The notes below the pieces were generated by a model that was given only the letters and a program-made list of their open reading frames with translations, did no database searches and was not told where the DNA came from. DNA of 44,742 nucleotides from Bacillota bacterium (GTDB lineage: Bacteria; Bacillota; UBA4882; UBA10575). The stretch is taken from positions 1 through 44,742 of the forward strand of contig DUNX01000031.1 of NCBI GenBank assembly GCA_012839115.1, written 5' to 3'. Shown in pieces: positions 32,265 to 39,882 of the stretch. Both the position numbers and the translations under genes were made by a program. Every line of letters starts with the position of its first letter. Position 1 is the stretch's first letter.

Positions 32265-32285
32265 GTAAAAAAAATTTTTCCTTTT

Positions 32286-32372
32286 TCATTTACTCCGGCG
32301 ACGAATCACAATGATGGTCTTGCCGTTTTTTTTCAGAAAACCGTTGAGAAGCCCGGCAAGTAAATGGCACAT
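32286..32372 (-). CDS. Candidate 28-residue small protein
   Basis: An ATG at 32372 on the minus strand is preceded by gaaggaggg at 6-7 bases, one of the best ribosome binding sites in the window. It opens 28 codons to TGA at 32286. The product starts MCHLLAGLLNGFLKK, an amphipathic or hydrophobic helix, and ends in the basic VIRRRSK. A TATAAT (32422-32417, minus strand) lies about 45 bases upstream, with only a weak -35. The function is unknown: a small membrane-associated peptide or a leader peptide are both possible. No database comparison was made. Confidence 0.45.
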   Translation of the reverse strand: MCHLLAGLLNGFLKKNGKTIIVIRRRSK

Positions 32373-32445
32373 CCTTATCCCTCCTTCGAAATTTTCCTTT
32401 ACAAGCAGGCTGCTTCATTATATGATCAGATCGAAAAAAAGTGCT

Positions 32446-32475
32446 TTTCGCCGGGCAGAGATAAGCCCGCGCGAA
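32446..32475. other. Hairpin-forming inverted repeat upstream of the GcvH-like gene
   Basis: ttcgccgggc (about 32447-32456) and gcccgcgcgaa (about 32465-32475) can pair with one bulged base. A TACAAT at 32482-32487 just after it could be a -10 box, but its -35 is poor. The rest of the 32373-32584 gap shows no gene on the plus strand. Confidence 0.4.
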
Positions 32476-32584
32476 ATAGGGTACAATGTTTGGGAGTAAG
32501 CCGGGGATTAAAATCGCAGAGATAAGAACGCGCGCGAAACAGGTTGCTGCGCGGATCTGTGAAGCTTGATTGGGGGTAGGGCAA

Positions 32585-32977
32585 TTGATTCCATCCGACT
32601 TGAAATATAGTAAGGAGCATAGCTGGGCGAAGGTGGAGCAAGGCCGGGTAGTGATGGGGATCACTGCTTATGCCCAAGACCGGTTGGGGGACGTGGTCTA
32701 TGTTGACCTCCCCGGCATCGGTGAAAAGGTGAAGCAAAAAACGAAAATGACGACCATTGAGTCGCTGGACAGAGAGGCGGAGATCTATGCGCCGGTTTCC
32801 GGCGAGGTGGTTGCAGTCAATGATAATCTGCAGCACAGCCCGGAACTGATCAATCAAGACCCTTATGGCAAAGGCTGGATGGTGGTGATTGAGCCTTCCG
32901 ATCCGGGAGAATTCCCGGTTTTACTCTCAGCGGATGAGTACGAGAAGTACCTCCGCGTGGAGATCCGCGGCAGGTAG
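32585..32977 (+). CDS. GcvH-like protein without the lipoyl-lysine
   Basis: The 130-residue protein aligns with glycine cleavage H protein along its whole length: KEHSWAKVE, MGITAYAQDRLGDVVYVDLP, YAPVSGEVVAVND, GWMVVIEPSD and the C-terminal LLSADEYEKYL. In GcvH the swinging arm is attached to Lys in ESVKA. Here the aligned residues are ESLDR with Asp62 (GAC), and no Lys is close by. It cannot carry lipoate in the normal way. No gcvT, gcvP or lipoate ligase genes are near; the next genes are DUF951 and ribosomal. TTG 32585 is chosen after gggggt. The role is unknown. Confidence 0.88.
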   Translation: MIPSDLKYSKEHSWAKVEQGRVVMGITAYAQDRLGDVVYVDLPGIGEKVKQKTKMTTIESLDREAEIYAPVSGEVVAVNDNLQHSPELINQDPYGKGWMVVIEPSDPGEFPVLLSADEYEKYLRVEIRGR

Positions 32978-33060
32978 GCGACAAGTGGGAAAGCGATAGT
33001 TAAAAGACGCCGCATGCGCACGCATATGCGCGACGAAACCGCGTAACGGGGGTGTTGGCG

Positions 33061-33279
33061 ATGGCGTCAAAAAAACCGGTCAAATTTTACCTTGGGGACT
33101 GGATCGAGATGAAGAAACCCCACCCCTGCGGAGGAAGAGAATGGGAGGTTATGAGGGTGGGAATGGATTTCCGCCTGAAATGTTTAACCTGCGGGCGGAT
33201 GATTTTGATTCCCCGGACAAAGCTGGAGAAAGGTTTCAAAAAAATTATCAAAAGTGACTTTTCCGAAGCCCTGGAATGA
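33061..33279 (+). CDS. DUF951 family protein
   Basis: The 72-residue product belongs to DUF951, a small conserved family of Bacillota. KFYLGDWIEMKKPHPCGGREWEV is its signature, followed by a second Cys pair, CLTCGR. With the HPCGG Cys these suggest a zinc-binding knuckle. The function is unknown. DUF951 genes are commonly found just before rpsF, as here. ATG 33061 follows gggggtg. The rpsF promoter lies directly after its stop. An alternating GC tract with the palindrome gcatatgc (about 33006-33035) precedes it. Confidence 0.85.
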   Translation: MASKKPVKFYLGDWIEMKKPHPCGGREWEVMRVGMDFRLKCLTCGRMILIPRTKLEKGFKKIIKSDFSEALE

Positions 33280-33283
33280 ACGC

Positions 33284-33312
33284 TTGTTTTCTTGGGGGCA
33301 AAATGCTATAAT
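33284..33312 (+). promoter_or_regulatory. Promoter of rpsF-ssb-rpsR
   Basis: TTGTTT (33284-33289), 17 bp and TATAAT (33307-33312). It gives a leader of about 60 bases to rpsF. Confidence 0.8.
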
Positions 33313-33380
33313 ATGTCATGTACTTCCCTGCTCCGGTTAGGCGCCGGGGCCATTTGTCCACAGGGAGGAGGTGTCAGCGG

Positions 33381-33668
33381 ATGACAGCTTATGAAGTGAT
33401 GGTTATCTTCAAACCGCAGATGGAAGAGGAAGCCTTGGCGAACGCCGTCAGCCGGGTCGAAGAAACGATTAAGAACATCAAAGGCGAAATCACCCAGAGC
33501 GAACACTGGGGAAAACGCCGGTTGGCCTTCGAGATTGCGGGGTTCACCGAAGGCTATTATCTACTGTTACAGACTAAGCTGCCCAAAACCGAGGTTCAGG
33601 AGTTGGATAGGGTTTTAAAGATCTCCGATGAAGTCATCCGTCACATGATCGTGAAGCTCGACACCTAA
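33381..33668 (+). CDS. rpsF: 30S ribosomal protein S6
   Basis: S6 binds S18 and 16S rRNA in the platform of the small subunit. The sequence TAYEVMVIFKPQM at the start and WGKRRLAFEIAGFTEGYYLLLQ in the middle are typical, and the 95-residue length is normal. ATG 33381 is fixed by agggaggaggtg upstream. The frame extends to 33318, but the transcript from the 33307 promoter barely covers that part. The classic operon rpsF-ssb-rpsR follows. Confidence 0.97.
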   Translation: MTAYEVMVIFKPQMEEEALANAVSRVEETIKNIKGEITQSEHWGKRRLAFEIAGFTEGYYLLLQTKLPKTEVQELDRVLKISDEVIRHMIVKLDT

Positions 33669-33697
33669 CCTAATTTATAAGGTGGTGTATGTGAGAG

Positions 33698-34120
33698 ATG
33701 AATCATATAGCTTTAATCGGGAGATTAACGAGAGACCCTGAGCTCAGGTATACGCCGAACGGTACGGCGGTGGCCCAGTTTACCCTGGCGGTTGACCGGC
33801 CTTTCCTTAATCAAGCCGGGGAACGGGAAGCCGATTTTATTCCCATTGTGGCCTGGCAGCGACTGGCGGAAACCTGTGCTAACCACCTGCATAAAGGAAG
33901 GTTGGTGGCAGTCGAGGGACGGCTCCAGATCCGGAGCTATGAAGCGCAGGACGGCCAACGCCGGCGGGTGGCGGAAGTGGTTGCCGCAAATGTGCAATTT
34001 TTGGATCGGGCCTCGGAGAGCAGACGGGCAGGGGATGCAGATTCCGGCGACGTGGATCCGGGCGAACCCGTAGACCAGGAAAATCCGGAAGAAATCAATC
34101 TGGACGATCTTCCGTTTTAA
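33698..34120 (+). CDS. ssb: Single-stranded DNA-binding protein
   Basis: SSB coats single-stranded DNA in replication and repair. An OB fold covers residues 1-105 ([34 protein letters not shown]). An acidic, Pro/Gly-rich tail ends in DDLPF, the peptide that recruits partner proteins. At 140 residues it is slightly shorter than Bacillus SsbA because the tail is short. ATG 33698 follows ggtggtg. Confidence 0.96.
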   Translation: MNHIALIGRLTRDPELRYTPNGTAVAQFTLAVDRPFLNQAGEREADFIPIVAWQRLAETCANHLHKGRLVAVEGRLQIRSYEAQDGQRRRVAEVVAANVQFLDRASESRRAGDADSGDVDPGEPVDQENPEEINLDDLPF

Positions 34121-34285
34121 CCCGGAAAGACAGGGGACGGTTCTGCGCGGACGGACGCTTCTACGGAGTGCTTGGGTAAAGGATGCTTTAACGGAAGGAT
34201 ATTCCTGCGTGGATGTGGCCGTATGAACGACGCCGTACGAACGTGGGTTGCGTAAGAATCCGCTGGATACTGGAGGTGAAAATAG
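34121..34285. other. Unusually long ssb-rpsR gap
   Basis: This operon gap is usually only a few tens of bases. Here 165 bases intervene. They begin with gacaggggacggttctgcg, a motif often seen in small dispersed repeats, and contain several gaac(g)/cgtacgaacg elements. No open frame or terminator is evident. It may be the remnant of an inserted repeat. Confidence 0.4.
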
Positions 34286-34513
34286 TTGCGGCGTGAACGG
34301 GGAAAAAAGAAGAAAAAGGTCTGTGCTTTTTGTGTCGACAAGGTGGAAAAAGTTGATTATAAAGACGTGGGCCGGTTGCGGAAATTCATAACTGAGCGGG
34401 GGAAGATCCTTCCCCGCCGGATCTCCGGAAACTGTGCCTGTCACCAGCGGCAGTTGACGGTGGCAATCAAACGGGCCAGACATGTGGCACTACTGCCATT
34501 TACCAGTGACTAG
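34286..34513 (+). CDS. rpsR: 30S ribosomal protein S18
   Basis: S18 pairs with S6 on the 30S platform. The 75-residue product has a basic start, [17 protein letters not shown], then [29 protein letters not shown]. The four Cys/His ligands (CAFC, CACH) mark the zinc-binding form. TTG 34286 is used, 7-8 bases after ggaggtg. The operon terminator follows. Confidence 0.96.
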   Translation: MRRERGKKKKKVCAFCVDKVEKVDYKDVGRLRKFITERGKILPRRISGNCACHQRQLTVAIKRARHVALLPFTSD

Positions 34514-34514
34514 C

Positions 34515-34550
34515 AGAAAGAAAGGAGGCCAAAGAGCCTCTTTTCTTTTT
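34515..34550 (+). terminator. Terminator of the rpsF-ssb-rpsR operon
   Basis: GAGGC (34525-34529) pairs with GCCTC (34536-34540), extended by A-T pairs between agaaagaaag and the trailing ttttcttttt. Confidence 0.82.
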
Positions 34551-34619
34551 CCAGGAGCCAACAGGAGGAAAAACCGTTTGTGGTGTTGAAATAGAATCAG
34601 AAATTGAGGGGGGAGATTG

Positions 34620-34949
34620 ATGAGTCACCCCAAAGAAGTGGATATTGCCCGCGGTATCCGGATGATTGAATGGCTGAAGGCAGAACTCGTGGACGGGTTG
34701 GCCACGCTCTTTAAGGCACTGGTAAAAAATAGCGGGGAGATGATTGGCGACGCCTTAGCCACTATTATTATGACCTGTTATTTCCTGGGAAAGAGGCTGG
34801 GTGTGAGTTTTCAGCAGCTGGATCAGGGCTTAAAGGAAAAACTCCGGTCCCACCTGGAGGCCGATCACCAACTGGAAAAATGGTACGGAGATATCTCCGG
34901 ACTTTTACATTATATGGATGAAAAAACAGAAGAGAGAAATAACTGGTAG
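34620..34949 (+). CDS. MazG-like family protein
   Basis: The 109-residue all-helical product resembles the MazG-like family found near ribosomal genes in Bacillota. It lacks the full EExxE metal motif of active MazG pyrophosphatases, so catalysis is doubtful. A hydrophobic helix, [23 protein letters not shown], fills the centre. The tail is charged (EKTEERNNW). ATG 34620 follows gaggggggaga; TTG 34617 precedes it directly. It is 11 bases ahead of rplI, so the two are co-transcribed. Confidence 0.68.
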   Translation: MSHPKEVDIARGIRMIEWLKAELVDGLATLFKALVKNSGEMIGDALATIIMTCYFLGKRLGVSFQQLDQGLKEKLRSHLEADHQLEKWYGDISGLLHYMDEKTEERNNW

Positions 34950-34960
34950 GGGGTGAAGTA

Positions 34961-35410
34961 ATGAAGGTCATACTCCTGGAATCTGTAAAAGCCCTTGGGA
35001 AGAGGGGTGATATTAAGGAGGTGGCCGACGGGTACGCCAGGAACTATTTATTCCCCAAAAAACTGGCGCTGCAGGCTACTCCGGCGAATATCCGCCGTTT
35101 TGAAGAGGAGAAAGCCCAAATTAAAGCGAGGGAGGTTCAGGAGGAAGCCGAAGCCCGGGAATTGGCGGCAAAAATCGAAGGCGTGGTTTTGCATTTTTCT
35201 GCAAAAGCGGGGGAAGGCGGGAAGCTTTTTGGCTCAATCACCGGCAAGGAGATCTGTGACGAACTGGCGAAAATCACCGGGATTGTTGTTGATAAGAAAA
35301 AACTTGATCTGCCGGAAACGGTGAAGTCCACGGGCAGTCATACGGTGAAGGTCCACCTTTACCCGGGTGTTACCGCCGATTTTACTCTGGAGGTAACTGC
35401 CACGGAGTAG
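34961..35410 (+). CDS. rplI: 50S ribosomal protein L9
   Basis: L9 binds 23S rRNA at the base of the L1 stalk. [36 protein letters not shown] is the N-terminal domain. The long central helix covers about 40-75, and the C-terminal domain ends the 149-residue protein. ATG 34961 follows gggggtg. The order rplI, lonC, dnaB is known from several spore-forming anaerobes. Confidence 0.97.
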   Translation: MKVILLESVKALGKRGDIKEVADGYARNYLFPKKLALQATPANIRRFEEEKAQIKAREVQEEAEARELAAKIEGVVLHFSAKAGEGGKLFGSITGKEICDELAKITGIVVDKKKLDLPETVKSTGSHTVKVHLYPGVTADFTLEVTATE

Positions 35411-35487
35411 GTTCCGCGCGCACGGATAATCGTTTTAACTTGTCTCACTGGCGCATGGCTGCGCTTAAAGGCTAGGAGGTGTCGGTA

Positions 35488-37422
35488 GTGAAAGGCATGA
35501 TTAAAGGCCGGAGTGAAGAAAACCAAAACGCATCAAGAGAGAATTATTTCTCCCCAGAAGAACAAATACAGCGGCAAGTAACGGCCATTTATACCCTTCT
35601 GGCCAATTTTTACGGCTCCGATAAATTGGTCATGAAAGCCGGTAAAATGGATGCCTTAAAATTGATGCGCTCGAAGAACCTGGGTGAACGGGTCTTGGCT
35701 TTGCAGCGGTTGATCTTTGAAGATCCTACATTGGACAACCTTCCCGAAGAGCAGGAACTGCCGCGGGTACTTAATGAGATTGAGGAAGAGATCGCCGATC
35801 TGATCGCCAGAAAAACCGTGGAGGAGAAGATTGAACAGAAGATCGCCGAACGGATGCAGCGACGGCATGAGGATTATATTAAAGAAATCAAGATGCAGGT
35901 GCTAAAGGAAGTGGCAGGTCCGGATAACCCGCATACTTTGAAGAAATATGCGGATCTGGAGAAACTGGAGACGGTCTCCCTTTCCCGTTCCGCCCTGGAG
36001 GTACTCCGGCCGATCCGCCTTGAGCAAGTAGTGGGACAGGATGCGGCGGTCCGGTCGCTCCTGGCCAAGGTGGCGTCGCCCTTTCCGCAGCATGTTATCT
36101 TATACGGCCCGCCGGGGGTAGGAAAGACCACCGTGGCCCGGCTGGTTTTGGAAGTGGCCAAAAAACTGCCGTATACCGCTTTCAACAAAGACGCGCCTTT
36201 TGTTGAAGTGGACGGTACCACCCTCCGGTGGGACCCGCGGGAGGTAACCAACCCGCTCCTGGGCTCCGTCCATGATCCGATCTACCAGGGGGCGCGGCGG
36301 GATCTGGCCGACGGGGGGATTCCCGAACCAAAGCTGGGGATGGTTACAGAGGCCCACGGCGGCATCCTCTTTATTGATGAGATCGGTGATATGGACCAGA
36401 TGCTCATGAATAAGCTCCTCAAGGTTTTGGAGGACAAGCGGGTGAAGTTTGATTCCGCCTATTACGACCCGGATGACCCGGGGGTTCCCAAGTATATCCG
36501 GAAGCTCTTTACCGAAGGGGCGCCGGCCGACTTCTTACTGGTGGCGGCGACGACCAGGGATCCGTCGGAAATCAGCCCGGCCCTTCGCTCCCGCTGTGCC
36601 GAGGTGTATTTTGAACCTTTAACCCGGGAGGCGGTTGAGAGGATTGTCTCCGAAGCCGCCCAGCGTTTACAGGCGGCAATCGACCCGGAGGTCCCGGCCG
36701 CGATCAGCGAATACACCATCGAAGGACGGAAGGCCGTGGGTATTTTGGCCGACGCCTACGGTATGGCCCTTTACCGGGGCACCGGCCACGGCCGGAAAAG
36801 CCGGAAGAAGCAGGTAATGATTGCAAAAGAAGATCTTTATGAGGTTTTCCGCGTCAGCAGACTTACACCGCGGACAACCAGCAGAGGCCGGGAAGCCGGT
36901 GAGATTGGCAAGATTTTTGGCCTGGGCGTCAGCGGTTTTGTCGGTTCGGTTTTGGAGATTGAGGCTACCTCTTTTCCAGTGAAAAAAGGCCAGGGTAAAC
37001 TCAGGTTTAACGAAACCGCCGGCACCATGACCAAGGATTCGGTCTTTAACGCCCTCTCCGTGGCGCGGAGCCTTACAGGGATCGACCCGTCCGATTATGA
37101 CCTGCATGTAAATGTCATTGGCGGCGGTAAGATCGATGGCCCCTCAGCCGGCGTTGCGATTGCGCTGGTCCTCATCAGCGTTCTCCTGCAGCGCCCCTTG
37201 CGCCAGGATATTGCCGTGACCGGTGAAGTTTCAATTCAAGGAAAGGTCAAAGGGGTCGGCGGTTTGCCCGAGAAGATTTACGGCGCGAAACAGTCCGGAA
37301 TCAAACAGGTCTTTGTCCCCTGGGAGAATGAAAAGGAGATTCCCGGGGAGATCGAGGAGATCGAGGTGACACCGGTTAAAGAGATCCGGGAATTGATGGA
37401 AAAGGTCTTTTTCCTTCAGTAA
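35488..37422 (+). CDS. lonC: LonC-type Lon family protease
   Basis: This is a Lon-family AAA+ protease of the type found in spore formers. The 644-residue protein lacks the classical Lon substrate-binding domain. A helical N-terminal region (about 1-165) precedes the ATPase part, with Walker A GPPGVGKT at about 207-214 and Walker B ILFIDEIGD. The C-terminal protease domain has catalytic Ser554 in DGPSAG and Lys596 in LPEKIYGAK. GTG 35488 is chosen, 8 bases after AGGAGG; GTG 35479 overlaps that signal. Its target is not known. It sits between rplI and dnaB. Confidence 0.9.
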   Translation: MKGMIKGRSEENQNASRENYFSPEEQIQRQVTAIYTLLANFYGSDKLVMKAGKMDALKLMRSKNLGERVLALQRLIFEDPTLDNLPEEQELPRVLNEIEEEIADLIARKTVEEKIEQKIAERMQRRHEDYIKEIKMQVLKEVAGPDNPHTLKKYADLEKLETVSLSRSALEVLRPIRLEQVVGQDAAVRSLLAKVASPFPQHVILYGPPGVGKTTVARLVLEVAKKLPYTAFNKDAPFVEVDGTTLRWDPREVTNPLLGSVHDPIYQGARRDLADGGIPEPKLGMVTEAHGGILFIDEIGDMDQMLMNKLLKVLEDKRVKFDSAYYDPDDPGVPKYIRKLFTEGAPADFLLVAATTRDPSEISPALRSRCAEVYFEPLTREAVERIVSEAAQRLQAAIDPEVPAAISEYTIEGRKAVGILADAYGMALYRGTGHGRKSRKKQVMIAKEDLYEVFRVSRLTPRTTSRGREAGEIGKIFGLGVSGFVGSVLEIEATSFPVKKGQGKLRFNETAGTMTKDSVFNALSVARSLTGIDPSDYDLHVNVIGGGKIDGPSAGVAIALVLISVLLQRPLRQDIAVTGEVSIQGKVKGVGGLPEKIYGAKQSGIKQVFVPWENEKEIPGEIEEIEVTPVKEIRELMEKVFFLQ

Positions 37423-37529
37423 ATCCCGGCAGGAGGCTTCTCCCGCGCGTTTTTCAAAAAAACCCCGGCGGGACCGCGCTGGATCGCCTGTGGGTTTGTA
37501 ATATGACCGGGAAAGGAGGTTGCGGGGAG

Positions 37530-38870
37530 ATGAGCCCTGACTTGTTGGAGAGGGTTCCACCACAGAATTTAGATGCCGAGCGTTCCGCCTTGGGCGCGAT
37601 GTTCCTGGATAAAGAAGCTATTTACCGGGCGATGGAGGTTTTGCGCCCGGATGATTTCTATAAAGATGCCCACCGCCACATTTACCAGACCGTCCTGGAC
37701 CTTGCCAATAAGGGAGAACCTGTTGATCTGGTGACCGTCACCGAAGCGCTCCGGCAGGGCAAGCGCCTGGACGAAGTGGGCGGGGTGGCTTACCTGACCG
37801 AACTGGCCAATGCTGTTCCTACTGCGGCGCATATTGACCATTATGCCCGGATTGTCGAGGAAAAGTCTTTGTTGCGGCAGTTGATCCATGCAGCCGGAGA
37901 GATCATGGCCGCCAGCTATGAATCACGGGAAGAAGTCGAGGAGATCCTGGATGAGGCGGAGCGAAGGATTTTTTCCGTTGCCAACCGCCGTTCCGGGCGA
38001 AGTATCAGCAGCCTGAAACAGATTCTGATCGAAGCCTTCGAACAAATAGAGTACTTATATGAATCCAAAGGTGCAGTTACAGGCGTACCCACCGGTTTTG
38101 CCGATTTTGACCGTATAACCGCAGGGCTGCAACCCTCGGATCTGATTATCCTAGCCGCGCGGCCCAGCATGGGCAAGACCACCCTTGCCTTGAATATAGC
38201 GGAAAATGCCGCGGTCCGTTTAAAAATCCCCGTGGCCGTCTTCAGTCTGGAGATGTCCAAAGAACAGTTGGCGATTAAACTGTTATGTGCTGAAGCCGGT
38301 GTGAATAACCAGCGCATCCGCACGGGAGACCTGACGGAAGAGGATTGGCCCAGGCTTTCCCATGCTTTGGGACGGCTCAGTGAAGCAAAGATCTTTATTG
38401 ACGACTCCCCCAATATCTCCGCCTGGGAGATCCGGGCAAAAGCCAGGAGGATCAAGTCTGAACATGGTTTGGGCTTGATTATCATTGATTATCTCCAATT
38501 AATGCAGGGCCGGTACCGGACGGAAAACCGGCAGCAGGAGGTCTCGGAGATTTCCCGCTCCCTTAAAGCGCTGGCCAGGGAGTTGTCCACACCCGTTGTC
38601 GCCCTCTCCCAGCTATCCCGGGCGGTGGAACAACGGCCCGGTAAAAAACCGTCCCTTGCCGACCTGCGGGAGTCGGGCTCTTTGGAACAGGACGCGGATT
38701 TGGTCTGTTTTCTTTACCGGGAGGATTATTATGATCCGGAGACAGAAAAGAAGAATATCACCGAACTAATCGTGGCCAAACATAGAAACGGGCCCACCGG
38801 TAAGGTGGAGTTCTACTTCCAGAAGGAGTTCAGCAAGTTTGTGAGCATTGAGAAATACCGGAATCTGTAA
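37530..38870 (+). CDS. dnaB: Replicative DNA helicase
   Basis: The hexameric helicase (DnaC in Bacillus naming) unwinds DNA at the fork. The N-terminal DnaB domain starts with PPQNLDAERSALGAMFLD. The RecA-type motor has Walker A ARPSMGKTT at about 210-218, Walker B LIIIDYLQLM and the RESGSLEQDADLVCFL segment. The 446-residue length is normal and no intein is present. ATG 37530 is chosen because aaaggagg lies between it and ATG 37503. Confidence 0.97.
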   Translation: MSPDLLERVPPQNLDAERSALGAMFLDKEAIYRAMEVLRPDDFYKDAHRHIYQTVLDLANKGEPVDLVTVTEALRQGKRLDEVGGVAYLTELANAVPTAAHIDHYARIVEEKSLLRQLIHAAGEIMAASYESREEVEEILDEAERRIFSVANRRSGRSISSLKQILIEAFEQIEYLYESKGAVTGVPTGFADFDRITAGLQPSDLIILAARPSMGKTTLALNIAENAAVRLKIPVAVFSLEMSKEQLAIKLLCAEAGVNNQRIRTGDLTEEDWPRLSHALGRLSEAKIFIDDSPNISAWEIRAKARRIKSEHGLGLIIIDYLQLMQGRYRTENRQQEVSEISRSLKALARELSTPVVALSQLSRAVEQRPGKKPSLADLRESGSLEQDADLVCFLYREDYYDPETEKKNITELIVAKHRNGPTGKVEFYFQKEFSKFVSIEKYRNL

Positions 38871-39067
38871 ATACACTACCGGATACAATGGGAAAAAATG
38901 AAGGGAAGCCGGGGATAATAAGGAGGGGCCCATCGCGAAGGGGTCGCACCTATAAACAGACGTAAACACCACGGAAGTAAAGCTAGATGCGCATAGGCCT
39001 GCGGGTGCGGACGGCCCGTGCCCGGGCCACCGTGCAGGCGCCAGTAGTTGGGAGAAGGTGTGGAAAG
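38871..39067. other. dnaB-GerMN gap
   Basis: It contains aaggaggggccc (about 38921) without a start codon at the right distance and a lone TACAAT (38884-38889) without a good -35. It also holds gcccgtgcccgggcc, a GC dyad, near 39017. The frame that opens at 38987 runs into the next gene but has no ribosome binding site. I call no gene here. Confidence 0.45.
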
Positions 39068-39619
39068 ATGGGGAAAAGAACGGGGTGGCTTATCGCTCTT
39101 ATCCTCTTGGTTTTGGCAGCCGGTTTCACTTATTTTTCCCTGAAGCGGCGGGCCCGGCGGGAGCTTGAGCCCGGGCCGCCAACAGATACCGAAGTGACCC
39201 TCTATTTTGTCAACCGGGAGTATATAACCACCGGCAATGAGGAGCTGCCCAAATTATTGCCGTTCACAAGAAAAATAAAGGCTTACGGGGATGGCAGGAC
39301 CGGCAGGGAGAGCTTGGTAACGAATGTCCTGGCGGAGTTGCGGAAACCACCCGCGGGTGAGGAGGTTACAACAGCGCTCCGTGATAATTTGCGGATCACC
39401 GGGGTCCGTATAGAAGAGGCCACAGTCTATGTGGATTTTTCCTCTGATAACCTGCATGGGGGGTCTTTGGAAGAGATTTTGCTGGTCGAGCAGGTTGTCA
39501 CGACCCTTACCGGCCTGCCCGGCCTGGAAAAAGTCCAGTTTTTGGTAGACGGGGAACGCCGGGATACCCTAATGGGGCATATCAGTGCCGATGAACCGCT
39601 GGGCCGGGAGGATTTGTGA
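39068..39619 (+). CDS. GerMN-domain membrane-anchored protein
   Basis: The 183-residue product has one N-terminal membrane helix (about 5-25) and an outside GerMN domain: VTLYFVNREYITTG at its start, VTNVLAELRKPPAGEE, VRIEEATVYVDFSSDNLHGG and LVEQVVTTLTGLPGLEKVQFLVDG. The domain occurs in the germination protein GerM and in lipoprotein-type variants, and is thought to bind wall or protein partners. It has a single domain rather than the two of Bacillus GerM. ATG 39068 follows agaaggtg. A terminator closes the gene. Confidence 0.85.
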   Translation: MGKRTGWLIALILLVLAAGFTYFSLKRRARRELEPGPPTDTEVTLYFVNREYITTGNEELPKLLPFTRKIKAYGDGRTGRESLVTNVLAELRKPPAGEEVTTALRDNLRITGVRIEEATVYVDFSSDNLHGGSLEEILLVEQVVTTLTGLPGLEKVQFLVDGERRDTLMGHISADEPLGREDL

Positions 39620-39656
39620 GCCTGGAGTTGTATACCTTTTTTTATTTTTTTGTTAC

Positions 39657-39681
39657 AGACCGGAAAACGCCGGTTTTTTTC
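39657..39681 (+). terminator. Terminator after the GerMN gene
   Basis: ACCGG (39659-39663) pairs with CCGGT (39670-39674), followed by a T run. A long T-rich stretch also precedes it. Confidence 0.78.
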
Positions 39682-39710
39682 TGGTCAAAAACGACATGTT
39701 CCATTATAAT
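39682..39710 (+). promoter_or_regulatory. Promoter of the acyl-CoA dehydrogenase-etfBA operon
   Basis: TGGTCA (39682-39687), 17 bp and TATAAT (39705-39710). The leader to the first gene is about 165 bases and GC-rich, with ggcggc/gccgcc dyads that could fold. No known riboswitch was recognised. Confidence 0.6.
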
Positions 39711-39882
39711 ATAGACAACCCAAGACACACACGGTTTAGGCGTGGATATGCCGCTGGTGCACTGTGGGTGTGCCGTGGGCGGCGTCACGGGCGGCGCTTA
39801 AAGCGGGCGCGGTTAAGCGAAGGCGTGCGGTTAGCAAGGACCGCTGCCAAAGATCCCATAAGTCAGGAGGAGGTTTGGTAGA

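Noticed and set aside
38987-39067. Longer N-terminus for the GerMN protein
   Set aside because: The extra 27 residues are Arg/Ala-rich, come from a GC-alternating stretch, and precede the real ribosome binding site agaaggtg.
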